Source of the DNA: CAZBJJ01 sp964492245
GTDB taxonomy: Bacteria > Spirochaetota > Spirochaetia > Treponematales > Breznakiellaceae
Reading direction: 5' to 3'
DNA length: 64,000 nt
NCBI GenBank assembly: GCA_964492245.1
Contig: CAZBJJ010000007.1
Span: 1-64,000 of the forward strand
Part shown: positions 52,447 through 61,800 of the stretch, one piece after another
Numbering within the stretch: the first letter of the stretch is position 1
Layout of the letters: each line of letters opens with the position of its first letter
Position numbers and translations under genes: made by a program
Notes under the pieces: generated by a model
The model's input: only the letters and a program-made list of their open reading frames with translations
Told to the model about the DNA's origin: nothing
The model's database searches: none

Positions 52447-53163
52447 ATGAAACGTATTGTAGGTGTGCTCATCATACTGTTTGTAGCCATTCCGGTCTTT
52501 GCACAGGAGATTGGCAGCCCAGATCCCGAGCTGATAGGGGTGGATTCGGCACAGCAAAAACTTAAAGAAGTTTCAATCGATAAATTTGAATCCTCCGGAT
52601 TTTGGCTTTCCAGTATGTCCAACGACGAGGGCTATACCACCACCCGCCTTTTCGAGGGTGGGCCCATGGGCAAGGAGGCCCTGCCCGACGAAGAGGACAT
52701 GGATATTCAGGACCGCTATGTTCTGGGTACTCGGGTGGATTATTTACGGCGGGGTATGAACCACTTTAAAATTTATCCCCTCAGGCCCATCCCAATTGAA
52801 GGCATAACCAAGACAATTTCTGTCTGGGTCGTGGGAAGAAATTATAACCACGATCTGAAAATTCTAGTACAGGACTTCTTTGGCCGCGAGTACGAGCTGT
52901 TTATGGGAAAATTGAATTTCCAGGGATGGAAAAAACTTACTGTTGCCATACCCCCGCAGTCGCCAGATGGAAAGAGCGGTATAGTCCAGCGGAATTATCA
53001 CTATAATAATTATATGGGAATTAAGGTTACGGGTTTTAAAATTGAATGCGATATGATGGAAACCTATGGCAATTATTACATCTATCTGGATGATTTACGC
53101 GCAGTAACTGACCTCTTTGCCGAGGACAACCGGGATGCCGACGATATGGTCGATTTCTGGTAA
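52447..53163 (+). CDS. flaA: Flagellar filament outer layer protein FlaA (second copy)
   Basis: 238 residues. A signal peptide ends in PVFA. It has the same fold pattern as the first copy (IDKFESSGFWLSSMSNDEG, FKIYPLRPIPIEGITKTISV, VVGRNYNHDLKILVQDFFG, YIYLDDLRAVTDLF), with clear divergence. Spirochaetes often carry two or more FlaA types that together set flagellar stiffness and curvature. AAAGGAG precedes the ATG; a strong terminator follows. Confidence 0.9.
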   Translation: MKRIVGVLIILFVAIPVFAQEIGSPDPELIGVDSAQQKLKEVSIDKFESSGFWLSSMSNDEGYTTTRLFEGGPMGKEALPDEEDMDIQDRYVLGTRVDYLRRGMNHFKIYPLRPIPIEGITKTISVWVVGRNYNHDLKILVQDFFGREYELFMGKLNFQGWKKLTVAIPPQSPDGKSGIVQRNYHYNNYMGIKVTGFKIECDMMETYGNYYIYLDDLRAVTDLFAEDNRDADDMVDFW

Positions 53164-53188
53164 TTTTTTTAATTCTCTTGTTATATAG

Positions 53189-53226
53189 CCCTTTGCCCTG
53201 TATTCTTGGGCAAGGGGTTTTTTTTT
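53189..53226 (+). terminator. Strong terminator after the flaA genes
   Basis: CCCTTTGCCC (53189-53198) pairs with GGGCAAGGGG (53208-53217) over 10 positions with one G-T pair, followed by nine T (53218-53226). Confidence 0.92.
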
Positions 53227-53241
53227 GGAGATTGATGTACA

Positions 53242-54465
53242 ATGAATTTATCTGGAACTAAGATAGATAGGGCTTTAATAAAAAATTTACGCACGGCATC
53301 AATATTTAGTTCTTTAAAAGATGAAGATATTGCATCGATAATTGCCTTTAGCTATCAGGAGAGCTTTAAGCCAAAAGAGGTTGTTTTTTTTGAAAATACC
53401 TTTCCCGACAAGTTCTATGTCATTCTAAATGGGAACGTCGATGTATACCGGGGGTTTCGCACGAAAGAGGAGCAGCTAGTTGGCCAGCATGGCCCTGGAC
53501 AGGTCTTTGGCGAAATGGCCCTAATTGACGATATGCCCCGCAGTGCAACGGTGGTGGCTTCGAATAGGGTCGACTGTTTGGTTATTGATAGAAAAAATTT
53601 TCTCAATCTTTTACACAACAATAGCAGGCTTTCGCAATCTATTATTGTCTCTGTCTCGAAAATTGTGCGGGAACTCAACGATACCTATGTAAAAGCCCTG
53701 ATGGATAGAAATACTAAGCTCGAAGAATCCTATGCAAAGCTCGAAGAGGCCTATGCCGAACTTAAGGCTGTTCAGGAGGAGGGCCTGCGCAATGAAAGGC
53801 TATCCATAATAGGTAAACTTTCATCGGTCATCTTCCACGACATACGCAATCCGCTTTCGGTAATCAATGTCTTAAGCAATTTCATTTTGCTGCACAAAGA
53901 AGATCCAGTAGAAATAGAAAAAGATATTTTTAAAATGCGCCGAGAAATTAAACGCATGGAGCGTTTGGCTGCGGAAGTTTTGGATTTTTCACGGGGAGAT
54001 GTGCGGCTTAATTTAAGTTTAACTACCTTGGAACGAGTTTTTGATCAATTGCGCTCTAGTTGCCAGGATGCCTTGGTAAAAGAGGGCATTGATTTTTCCT
54101 TCGACTATGACGAAGACCTTTCCCTTGTGCTCGATGAGGAGCGCTTTGTCCGCGTTTTAATTAATCTTGTGGAAAATGGCCGCAAGGCGCTAGCACCTAA
54201 GGGCAGGCTCTCTGTCCTGGCTAGAAAAAAAGACGAGCATATCTTATTTACTGTTTCAGATTCTGGGGCAGGGATGGACAAAAATACCCTAGCTCGAGTT
54301 TTTGAGCCCTTTTTTTCGCAGGCAGATGGCGGGGGCACAGGCTTGGGTATGTTTACGGTTAAAAATATTGTGGATGCCCACCAAGGGAATATTGATATTT
54401 CTTCCGAACCGGGCAGGGGCACCGATATACATATTGCCATCCCATTAAAAATAAATTTAGTTTAG
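53242..54465 (+). CDS. cNMP-binding soluble histidine kinase
   Basis: 407 residues. An N-terminal cNMP-binding domain (about 17-135) has an intact cassette (FGEMALIDDMPRSATV). A short coiled coil follows (about 155-180, KLEESYAKLEEAYAEL). The kinase core has the phospho-acceptor H199 in VIFHDIRNPL, the N box in LVENGRKAL, G1 DSGAGM and G2 GTGLGMF. There is no membrane segment, so it senses an internal nucleotide. No response regulator is adjacent. GGAG sits 11 bases before the ATG, just past the terminator. The 3' end overlaps the convergent gene by 9 bases. Confidence 0.88.
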   Translation: MNLSGTKIDRALIKNLRTASIFSSLKDEDIASIIAFSYQESFKPKEVVFFENTFPDKFYVILNGNVDVYRGFRTKEEQLVGQHGPGQVFGEMALIDDMPRSATVVASNRVDCLVIDRKNFLNLLHNNSRLSQSIIVSVSKIVRELNDTYVKALMDRNTKLEESYAKLEEAYAELKAVQEEGLRNERLSIIGKLSSVIFHDIRNPLSVINVLSNFILLHKEDPVEIEKDIFKMRREIKRMERLAAEVLDFSRGDVRLNLSLTTLERVFDQLRSSCQDALVKEGIDFSFDYDEDLSLVLDEERFVRVLINLVENGRKALAPKGRLSVLARKKDEHILFTVSDSGAGMDKNTLARVFEPFFSQADGGGTGLGMFTVKNIVDAHQGNIDISSEPGRGTDIHIAIPLKINLV

Positions 54466-55740
54466 CGACTGAATATCCTCTATTCGTTTTTCCAGTGCCT
54501 TTGAATTATCAATTGCTTTTATTCCCTCTCGGGCGGGATCGAAGCTTTTATCGAGGAGCAGGGCCTCTTCCCACAGCCCATAGGCCAGCTCAAAATTGCC
54601 CGCTGCATACTCGTTAAGGCCATTCAGATAATAATTTCTTACCTCCATAGCCCTGTTTCCGCGCCCCTTGTCGCCGAGTTTAAAGTTTACGGCAAGACTT
54701 AGGCGGTTAAAAGAGCGAAATTGTGTAAGTTGATCAAGGCTATAGCTAAGGTCGAGGTCTGCTTTTTGAAACGAAATCGTGGCTCCCATGGAAATGCGAA
54801 ATTGTGCCGGTCGAATAAAGACACCGGTTCTTATAGCTAAAAAGGAGCTCAATTGGCCACTGAGGCCCAGCGAAAACTGTGGTTTTTCGCTTGTCTGTAT
54901 ATCGAATATATTGATGGGCTGGATAAAATCGAAGGCAATTAATAGGGGGCGAATGGGCCTCCAGGCCAGGCCGGCGGTGATATTGGTGGGCAGGGGATCG
55001 CCGTAGAGGGCGGGCCCCAAGTTTTTAAGTACCAGCGAGAAGGCGGTGTTGTAGTCCTGTGCCCGGTAAAACTTTAATACATTGAGCTTTGTTCCCAGGC
55101 CAATGTCGGCCATGCCCATAATGCCCGATTGGCTGGCCCCCGAATTCGCAATTATCTGTCCGGTGGCATCGGCCCAATTGGGGCTAATTCGAAAGGCCCC
55201 CTTTAGATTGGCCCCCAGGGCAAGGCCCCAAAAATAATAACCGGGAAAGAGCCGCATTGAGCCATTTAACCAAGCCATGCCCTCCATATAATAGGAAGAG
55301 GCCAGCCGGGCACCAACGTCGTTATACTGGGTGAACTCGGTGTATAGCCATTTGCCTCCAATACCGGTGCCCCAGAAGTCCTCGCGGGTTGTATAGGTAA
55401 TTGTCTCTACCTTAGAGTCGGCAATCCAGTTATTGTGATATACTGAAAGCCCTGTTTCGGCTATGCTGGTAGAGAGCGCAGGATTCCATTCCAGAGAAAG
55501 GCCGTCTTCGCCCATACTGGAATAGGCGTTGCCCATTGCCTCGCCACGCCCACCGGAGGGAATATTTAAGATTGGCAGGGTGCTTTGGCCGGCGTTGGGG
55601 TCGATAGCGTAGAGGTTCTCTATAAAGGTCGTGTAATCTTGGTAATTGTCTGCAGCCCAGTCGACTGCCCACAGCGAAAGGGAGAGTGTGTTGAGAAAAA
55701 TAAGCGTAAGAATACCTAATTTCCAAGGTCTTGCCATCAT
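54457..55740 (-). CDS. UPF0164/FadL-like outer-membrane protein with TPR-like tail
   Basis: 427 residues (424 if the second ATG at 55737 is used). A signal peptide ends near LWAVD. IPSGGRGEAMGNAYSSMGEDGLSLEWNP in part (key pieces IPSGGRGEAMGNAY and LEWNPAL) is typical of the spirochaete UPF0164 family, which is predicted to form a FadL-like barrel for hydrophobic compounds. The last 60 residues (YYLNGLNEYAAGNFELAYGL) form a helical TPR-like tail rather than strands. The promoter lies directly against the start with no ribosome-binding site. Confidence 0.8.
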   Translation of the reverse strand: MMARPWKLGILTLIFLNTLSLSLWAVDWAADNYQDYTTFIENLYAIDPNAGQSTLPILNIPSGGRGEAMGNAYSSMGEDGLSLEWNPALSTSIAETGLSVYHNNWIADSKVETITYTTREDFWGTGIGGKWLYTEFTQYNDVGARLASSYYMEGMAWLNGSMRLFPGYYFWGLALGANLKGAFRISPNWADATGQIIANSGASQSGIMGMADIGLGTKLNVLKFYRAQDYNTAFSLVLKNLGPALYGDPLPTNITAGLAWRPIRPLLIAFDFIQPINIFDIQTSEKPQFSLGLSGQLSSFLAIRTGVFIRPAQFRISMGATISFQKADLDLSYSLDQLTQFRSFNRLSLAVNFKLGDKGRGNRAMEVRNYYLNGLNEYAAGNFELAYGLWEEALLLDKSFDPAREGIKAIDNSKALEKRIEDIQSLN

Positions 55741-55744
55741 CTAT

Positions 55745-55773
55745 AATATACTATTTCGGCATTTTTCTATCCA
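55745..55773 (-). promoter_or_regulatory. Promoter abutting the UPF0164 gene
   Basis: TGGATA (plus 55768-55773), 17 bases, TATATT (plus 55745-55750) on the minus strand. The ATG at 55740 is 4 bases away and a second in-frame ATG (55737) is 7 bases away, exactly where transcription would start. On the plus strand a TATAAT at 55742-55747 could serve the divergent gene at 55804. Confidence 0.5.
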
Positions 55774-55803
55774 CTATATAGGGTGAAAGGCTAGAAACCG
55801 ATA

Positions 55804-58800
55804 ATGAAAGGGATGGTTTTGGCTAGGATTCGACGAAGAGGGCGATTTGGCTTGCTCCTTGCATTTGTTTTTTTATGTATCATCCCCCAGATTGCCGAAG
55901 GCCGAGGGCGAAAAGAGGCCTCCCTGTCGAAGGCGGACGAGCTCATTACACAAAGAAGATATAACGAGGCCATACTGGAACTTACCGCAGCCGTTCGTCG
56001 GGAACCGAATTTATTTAATGATGTCCAAAAACGGCTTCAACGCATTGTGCGCCTGCGCGATGAATACAATCAGCTTGCAGCCGAACTCTTAGACCTTCTT
56101 ATCTCCGATCCCACGAACGACGAGCGAAAACTGGCAATGATTCGAAAGCTCGAAGAACTTGAGTCGGCGCCAAACCGCTCTGCGCGCGAATTTTTAGTTA
56201 AAACCAAGGAGACCGCACTTTTTACCTATAATCGGGCTGTGTTTGAAAAAATAATGGCCGAAGGGCGAAATTTAATTGATGCAAACAAGTGGGCAGAGGC
56301 GGTTAAAAAATATACCGAAGGCTTTTTTCTGTACCGCAGCGAGTTTTACGAGGCGGGCTATGAGCAGGCAGTCTTCTCTAGAGTAGACGAGAATATGGCT
56401 GCCCTAAATAAAGGCGTTCAAGATTTTCCACTTGTCATTGATCCGCTTTTAGCTGCCCTAGAAAGCTTGGAAAATGCGACAAGTTTTGCGCAGGATGTCG
56501 ATTTTCGCTTGGATAATCTTGGCCAACAGCTACCGGCATTGCAGAGCGCCTATGAATATTTTGAACAGCTTGTCTTGTCCTTTGTGCAGTTGCGCAACCG
56601 CTGTGCGCAGGCTGGTCGGGCCTTGGAGAGCCAGTTTATGCTTTTGCAGGGGGCAGATCCCAGTTTAACCGACAGCTCGTTTCTGCCCTTCGCCTTTCGC
56701 TTGGCCTTGGGGCGGAAGACGGAAATGCAAATCGAAGGAATTCTTGGGGCAATGGATAGCTTTTTTATCATTCTGCTCAATCGAAGCGAAAAGGCCCTGA
56801 ATTCTCTGGCCGACGATCTGTATACTAAGGCTGTGGTAAAATCTACAGATGATATGCCGGTTTTGCCAGGCCAGATGTTAAATGTCTCGCGTGTTTCGCA
56901 ACTTGCAATGCAAAATATAGGGCTTTGGGCCAGTTTGGGGGGCATAGAAAGCCTTCCCGCCCTTACTGCGCTGGGGCGGAGCATAATTGTAGGAAAGGGC
57001 CCTCTTTTTTTAAGATATCAGGCCTTGGCCAATGTGGAAAACTTAGAGGTAGAATATTTGGCAATTGTTCAGGGCTATTGGCCCTATAGACAGGGAATCG
57101 AAGAAAAGCTGCAGCGGTATAAAAATGTTGAATATTTAAATTCTTCGGTGGCTTGGGAATTAGAGCGGGAAAGTTGGTTGCAGCTTAAGGGGGATATTGC
57201 AGGGCAGCGGGCAGTATTAGATGTAGCCAGCGCCAAGGTGGGGCTGGCCAGAGAAAAAAGGACAGGATATTTCCGACATAATCTTATAGCCGAGGAGGTG
57301 CCCGCTTGGTATGCGGCACTGCAAAATAAATACGAGGGGTTGCGTCGGGAAAACCTTGTCCACGAGCAGGATATTGCCTGGCTTATATATAAAAACAGGG
57401 CCGACGAACAGGAGGTTTTAAGCCAGCCATTCAATGTGGCTCTTGCCCAGGCGCGCAATTTAATTGATGGCAGTAGTGAGACCAAGGGTTTTCGCTATCC
57501 CGATCGGGCCTTTGTCTTGCTAAATGAGCTCGTAGATAACATCAATTCGGTGGTGGACAAGGGGCAGAACATGCTCGATGAGCTAGGGCAAGAGGAGCAG
57601 TTTATTCGCCAGGATAATCGTCTGCAGACTATCGAAACTGATGTTTCTGCTCGCTTAAATCGGCTTACAGCGGTACATCAGACGGCGGTGGGCCTTAGAA
57701 TTCGCGCACAGGACAGTATTGCCCAGTCGGAGAATGCAAAGCGCGAAGCAGATCGTTTTTACACCGAGGCCCGCTCGGCCCTGACCAGAAATAACTTCGA
57801 TACTGCCCGAGATCGGCTGCGCCGCTCGGAAGAGCGCTATTCATTTGCGCTGTCTTTGCAGGAATCGTCGAGTATGCGGGAAGAGCGCGACAGGCTTTTG
57901 TTGGGGCTTTCTAACGAGATAACCCAGGCAGAAAACATCTTGGTCATTCAAGAGGTCCGCCGCTTAATTGACAGTGCACGCAATCAATATTTTTCTGGCT
58001 TTTTTGAGCGGGCCGAGGAATTACTGGTGCAGGCCGACCTGCGGTGGAAGACTACAAACATAGAGGACGAACAGGAAGTGCTGTATTGGCTGGGCCTTGT
58101 GCGGGGGGCTCTTTCGGTGCGAAGTGGCAGGAGCATTCTGCCAAGTGCACCCCTGTATCCAGAGATGAGTCAGCTGCTCTCCTTTGCCCAACAGTTATTT
58201 ACCCAGGGCAAGAACTTCCTAGATATGCGCAGGCGGGTCGACGCTTTAGGCCGCTTTGAACAGGCAGAGCAGCTTATTCGAGAGGTGCAGATTGTATTTC
58301 CGCTCAATCAGGAGGCCAGTTTACTTCAGCTGCGCATTGAGCAATTGCGCGACCCAGCGGTTTTTAACGAAAACTTCAGACTTCGAGTAAATGGGGCCCT
58401 GGCCAAGGAGAAAACTGCCCCTCAAGAGGCCTATACCGAATTACAGGACTTGTACGAAATAAACCCCCGGTATACGGGCTTAAAGGCAAGCTTGGAGCGC
58501 ATAGAAATTGCCCTTGGCTTACGCCTGCCACCACCGGATACTAGGGCATTGGCCAGAAGTACCGAATTGACCCGCGAGGCCCGACGCATTGTAGATGGCA
58601 ATGTGCGCGCTCAGTTTCCCATAGCCTTGGAACAGTTAAACGAGGCTATCAGGCTGAATCCGCAAAACGAGGCGGCAATTGGCCTTAAAGTACGAATTCA
58701 AACCGATGTAGGCGGAACGGCGGCCATAGTTTTAAGCTATGAAGCACAACAGGAGTATCGCACAGCAGTGAGCGAACTTCAAAAGGGGAATGTTATTGTG

Positions 58801-58899
58801 GCAAATGCCATTGTAGAGCGCTTGCTGCAAAATCCAGCGAATCGAAATTCTCCTCAAATTTTGGAGCTGCAAAAACGTATTCAAAGTAGGTTGCAGTGA
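55804..58899 (+). CDS. Large exported helical repeat (TPR-like) protein
   Basis: 1031 residues. A signal peptide (GLLLAFVFLCIIPQIAEG) is followed by an almost wholly helical protein. TPR-like pieces are clear near the N-terminus (ADELITQRRYNEAILELTAA) and in the last third (ARSALTRNNFDTARDRLRRS, GKNFLDMRRRVDALGRFEQA, QFPIALEQLNEAIRLNPQNE). It probably acts as a periplasmic scaffold. The stop overlaps the start of the phosphatase gene (GTGA), so it is very likely a partner of that sensor. Function unknown. Confidence 0.75.
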   Translation: MKGMVLARIRRRGRFGLLLAFVFLCIIPQIAEGRGRKEASLSKADELITQRRYNEAILELTAAVRREPNLFNDVQKRLQRIVRLRDEYNQLAAELLDLLISDPTNDERKLAMIRKLEELESAPNRSAREFLVKTKETALFTYNRAVFEKIMAEGRNLIDANKWAEAVKKYTEGFFLYRSEFYEAGYEQAVFSRVDENMAALNKGVQDFPLVIDPLLAALESLENATSFAQDVDFRLDNLGQQLPALQSAYEYFEQLVLSFVQLRNRCAQAGRALESQFMLLQGADPSLTDSSFLPFAFRLALGRKTEMQIEGILGAMDSFFIILLNRSEKALNSLADDLYTKAVVKSTDDMPVLPGQMLNVSRVSQLAMQNIGLWASLGGIESLPALTALGRSIIVGKGPLFLRYQALANVENLEVEYLAIVQGYWPYRQGIEEKLQRYKNVEYLNSSVAWELERESWLQLKGDIAGQRAVLDVASAKVGLAREKRTGYFRHNLIAEEVPAWYAALQNKYEGLRRENLVHEQDIAWLIYKNRADEQEVLSQPFNVALAQARNLIDGSSETKGFRYPDRAFVLLNELVDNINSVVDKGQNMLDELGQEEQFIRQDNRLQTIETDVSARLNRLTAVHQTAVGLRIRAQDSIAQSENAKREADRFYTEARSALTRNNFDTARDRLRRSEERYSFALSLQESSSMREERDRLLLGLSNEITQAENILVIQEVRRLIDSARNQYFSGFFERAEELLVQADLRWKTTNIEDEQEVLYWLGLVRGALSVRSGRSILPSAPLYPEMSQLLSFAQQLFTQGKNFLDMRRRVDALGRFEQAEQLIREVQIVFPLNQEASLLQLRIEQLRDPAVFNENFRLRVNGALAKEKTAPQEAYTELQDLYEINPRYTGLKASLERIEIALGLRLPPPDTRALARSTELTREARRIVDGNVRAQFPIALEQLNEAIRLNPQNEAAIGLKVRIQTDVGGTAAIVLSYEAQQEYRTAVSELQKGNVIVANAIVERLLQNPANRNSPQILELQKRIQSRLQ

Positions 58900-61800
58900 T
58901 ACAACGGGCAGTTAAAGGCATCAGTATAGGTATTCTCTGTTTATTTGCACTGGCAAAGACCTATTCTCTGCCTCTTTTATACTGGGAGATGCCGGATGTC
59001 TTTGTCGAGGGACAGGCTCGCTTTCCACAGACGGTGAGTACCAGGGATTTATCGCTGGTGGTTTGGCAGGAATCGGTGCAAAGGGAGGGGGGGCTATCGA
59101 TATTTCTTTCTCTCGGGCGTTTAAACGCAGAGGGTTCCTGGGAAATACGTCGGCGTATACTTGGGCCATGGACCTTCGAGGGGTCTGAGCCCTCTATTTA
59201 TTCCTTAACCGCAGATGAAGAGCGCGGGACAATTCTTATTGCTGTCGCCGCAGGACCGGGAAACACCGAGCTGTATACTTCCAACGATGCTGGCCAGAGC
59301 TTTAAGCAGATAAAAATTCGGTCAGGCAGTGGTTCGGCCCTGGCGCCTCGAATTGTAAAAAGCGCTCAGGGAAGCTTTATACTTTTTTTAACCGCGGGTA
59401 GCGATCAGGCCCTGTCGGTGTTCTATATGACTTCCGAAAATGGTCAGGCTTGGAGCGAGCAGCGTCCTTTAATACCCTCTGGCAGTCGGCGTTTAAATCT
59501 TTTACCTACTCATGTAAGCAGTGGTAGCCGCGACTATGTGGTGTATCAATCTATGTCCGGAGGTCTGCGCCCCACCTTTCAGCTCTGGGGCCAGCACTCG
59601 GAGAATGGGGGCGAAAGCTGGTCGGCCCCCTATCTTTTGACAAACTTCGATGAACCGGAGGCAGGGGCGCAGGCTGGCAGCGAGCTTTGGGACAATCAAA
59701 GGGCGGCCTTGGCAAGCTTGGGCAAGGATATGTGGCTCGTCTGGGAGCGCAGAATGGGGAATTCGAGCCCGCAGATATATGCAGGGCTTTTGCGCGACAG
59801 TGGCAGTGCTCCTCCCCGTATTCTTGGAACAGAGCGGGTAAGTCCAAAATCTGTCCATGCAAACAATCCGCAAATATTTCTTCTGGGGAATGAGCCCACA
59901 ATTCTGTGGTTCGACAATCGCAGTGCGCAAAACAGAGTTTATATGGCACAGCGGGAGGACTTTGGCTGGCAGGATGTCGAGCTTTCTGGCAATCGGGCCG
60001 ATGCCAGTTTTGCCCGCCATGTTCTTCCTGCCTCGGGGGATTTAATTGTCTTTTGGCAGGCCCCGCTCCAGGGGGTGGACCGCCTTTATATCCTACAGCC
60101 CGATCGCAGTGTGCCCGCTCCGGTCCTTCGGCCACAGAATTTTGTAGCTGGTAAAAAAGCGCGACGGGATGCAGTGCGTATTGCTTGGAATAGGGTGGAC
60201 GATCCCTCGGGAATTGCCGGCTATGCCTGGGCTTGGAGCAGGGACCCAGATGAGCTGCCAGAAAAAAAAGTGAGCATATTGAGCGAAAAAACCTCCATCG
60301 ATCTTTTGGCCAAAGAGGACGGCGACTGGTTTTTTACCCTGCAGGCAAAAGACTGGGCGGGAAATTGGTCAAAGCCCAGCAGGGTTCGCTTTGTGCGCGA
60401 TACTACCGCCCCCGACCCACCGATCATCGAAGCCCTGGAACTGGACGAAAACGGCTATGCCCTTTCGAATACTTTTTCTTTAAACTGGCAGGCCCCCGAA
60501 GACGAGGATGATCTTAATTATAGTTGGGAACTACAGTTTCTGGCAGGCCCTCGCCAGGCAGAATCCTTGGAACTTAATGAGGCTTTTTCGGATTTTCAGG
60601 CAGTGGCAAGGCAGGCTTGGCAGCGGGCCCTTCCCCAGGCCCGCCCCCTTGGCACATCGCGGGAGGCCAGCTTTACCAATAGAGACAATGGGCTTTGGCG
60701 CTTTGTTGTTACCGCCATCGACGAAGTGGGAAACACCGGGAATTATGCCGAATATTATTTTAGGCTGAATAAATTTAAGCCCTACACCTGGGTCTCGACA
60801 GCCTTGGGCAGCGTCGATGAGCAGGGCGTATACAATCTGCGTGTTTTCGGACGGGGCTACGCCGAAGATGGCAATATAACCAAGGTCTATCTGGATCGGG
60901 ATGGAAAAGAGCCCTATGACCACGAATATTTATTAGAACAGGGCGAATTTTCGATAGTTGGCGATAGGGAGTTGGCAGGGATAAAGGCCGAAGATATAGA
61001 AGAAGGCAGATATCGCATTGGGCTATATCATCCAGTGCGTGGGGCCTATTGGACCAGCCCCATCGTCGATGTGGACGAAATAGGTACAATTAAATTTGGC
61101 GATTATTTTAGGAGCTGGCAGAGCAGTTGGGAGAGCTATCAAACTAAGGGGAAAAAAGTTGAAATAATCTTCCTAATATTGATAGCTTTTATCTGTTTCC
61201 TTGCTCTGGGAATGTATATTTCGGTAAGAGGCATAACTTCGGTTTTGCAGGAAGAAAAAAAAGTGCGTGCCGAAGCGATGGCTATTATTACAGGAGAGAG
61301 TATGCCGGAAGATAAAAAAGAAAAAATGCAAAGGCTTAAGCGGCGGGGGCCAGGATTGCGGCTTAAGCTGGCAGGTTTTACCACCTTGCTAGCTGCCCTT
61401 GTTGTTGCAATGGTCTCGATACCGCTTTCCTATTTGATGATACGCACCCAGGAGGCCACTCTTTTAACCGGCCTGCACGACCGCGCCTTGGTGCTTTTAG
61501 AAAGCCTTGCCTCGGGGGCCCGTGCCTATTTGCCCAGCGAAAACCTCTTGGAGCTTGGCTTTTTGCCCGCCCAGACCTCGGCTGTACCCGAGGTGCGCTA
61601 TACCACAATTACCGGTTTCGGCACCGGTTCGACGGTCTATGCAGACCATGTCTGGGCCACTAACGACCCAGATATCGAAGATAAAATTGATACCGCCAGC
61701 CTTGTTTCTGGACAGTCTCGCCTGGAAGACCCCTTAACTGCCCTGTTAGATGCCTATGCCCAAGATATCAACGAGAGGGCTCACCAGGCTGTAGGCGAAA

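Noticed and set aside
59502..60135. Long minus-strand open frames inside the phosphatase sensor gene
   Set aside because: They are shadows of a long coding region and have no family features.
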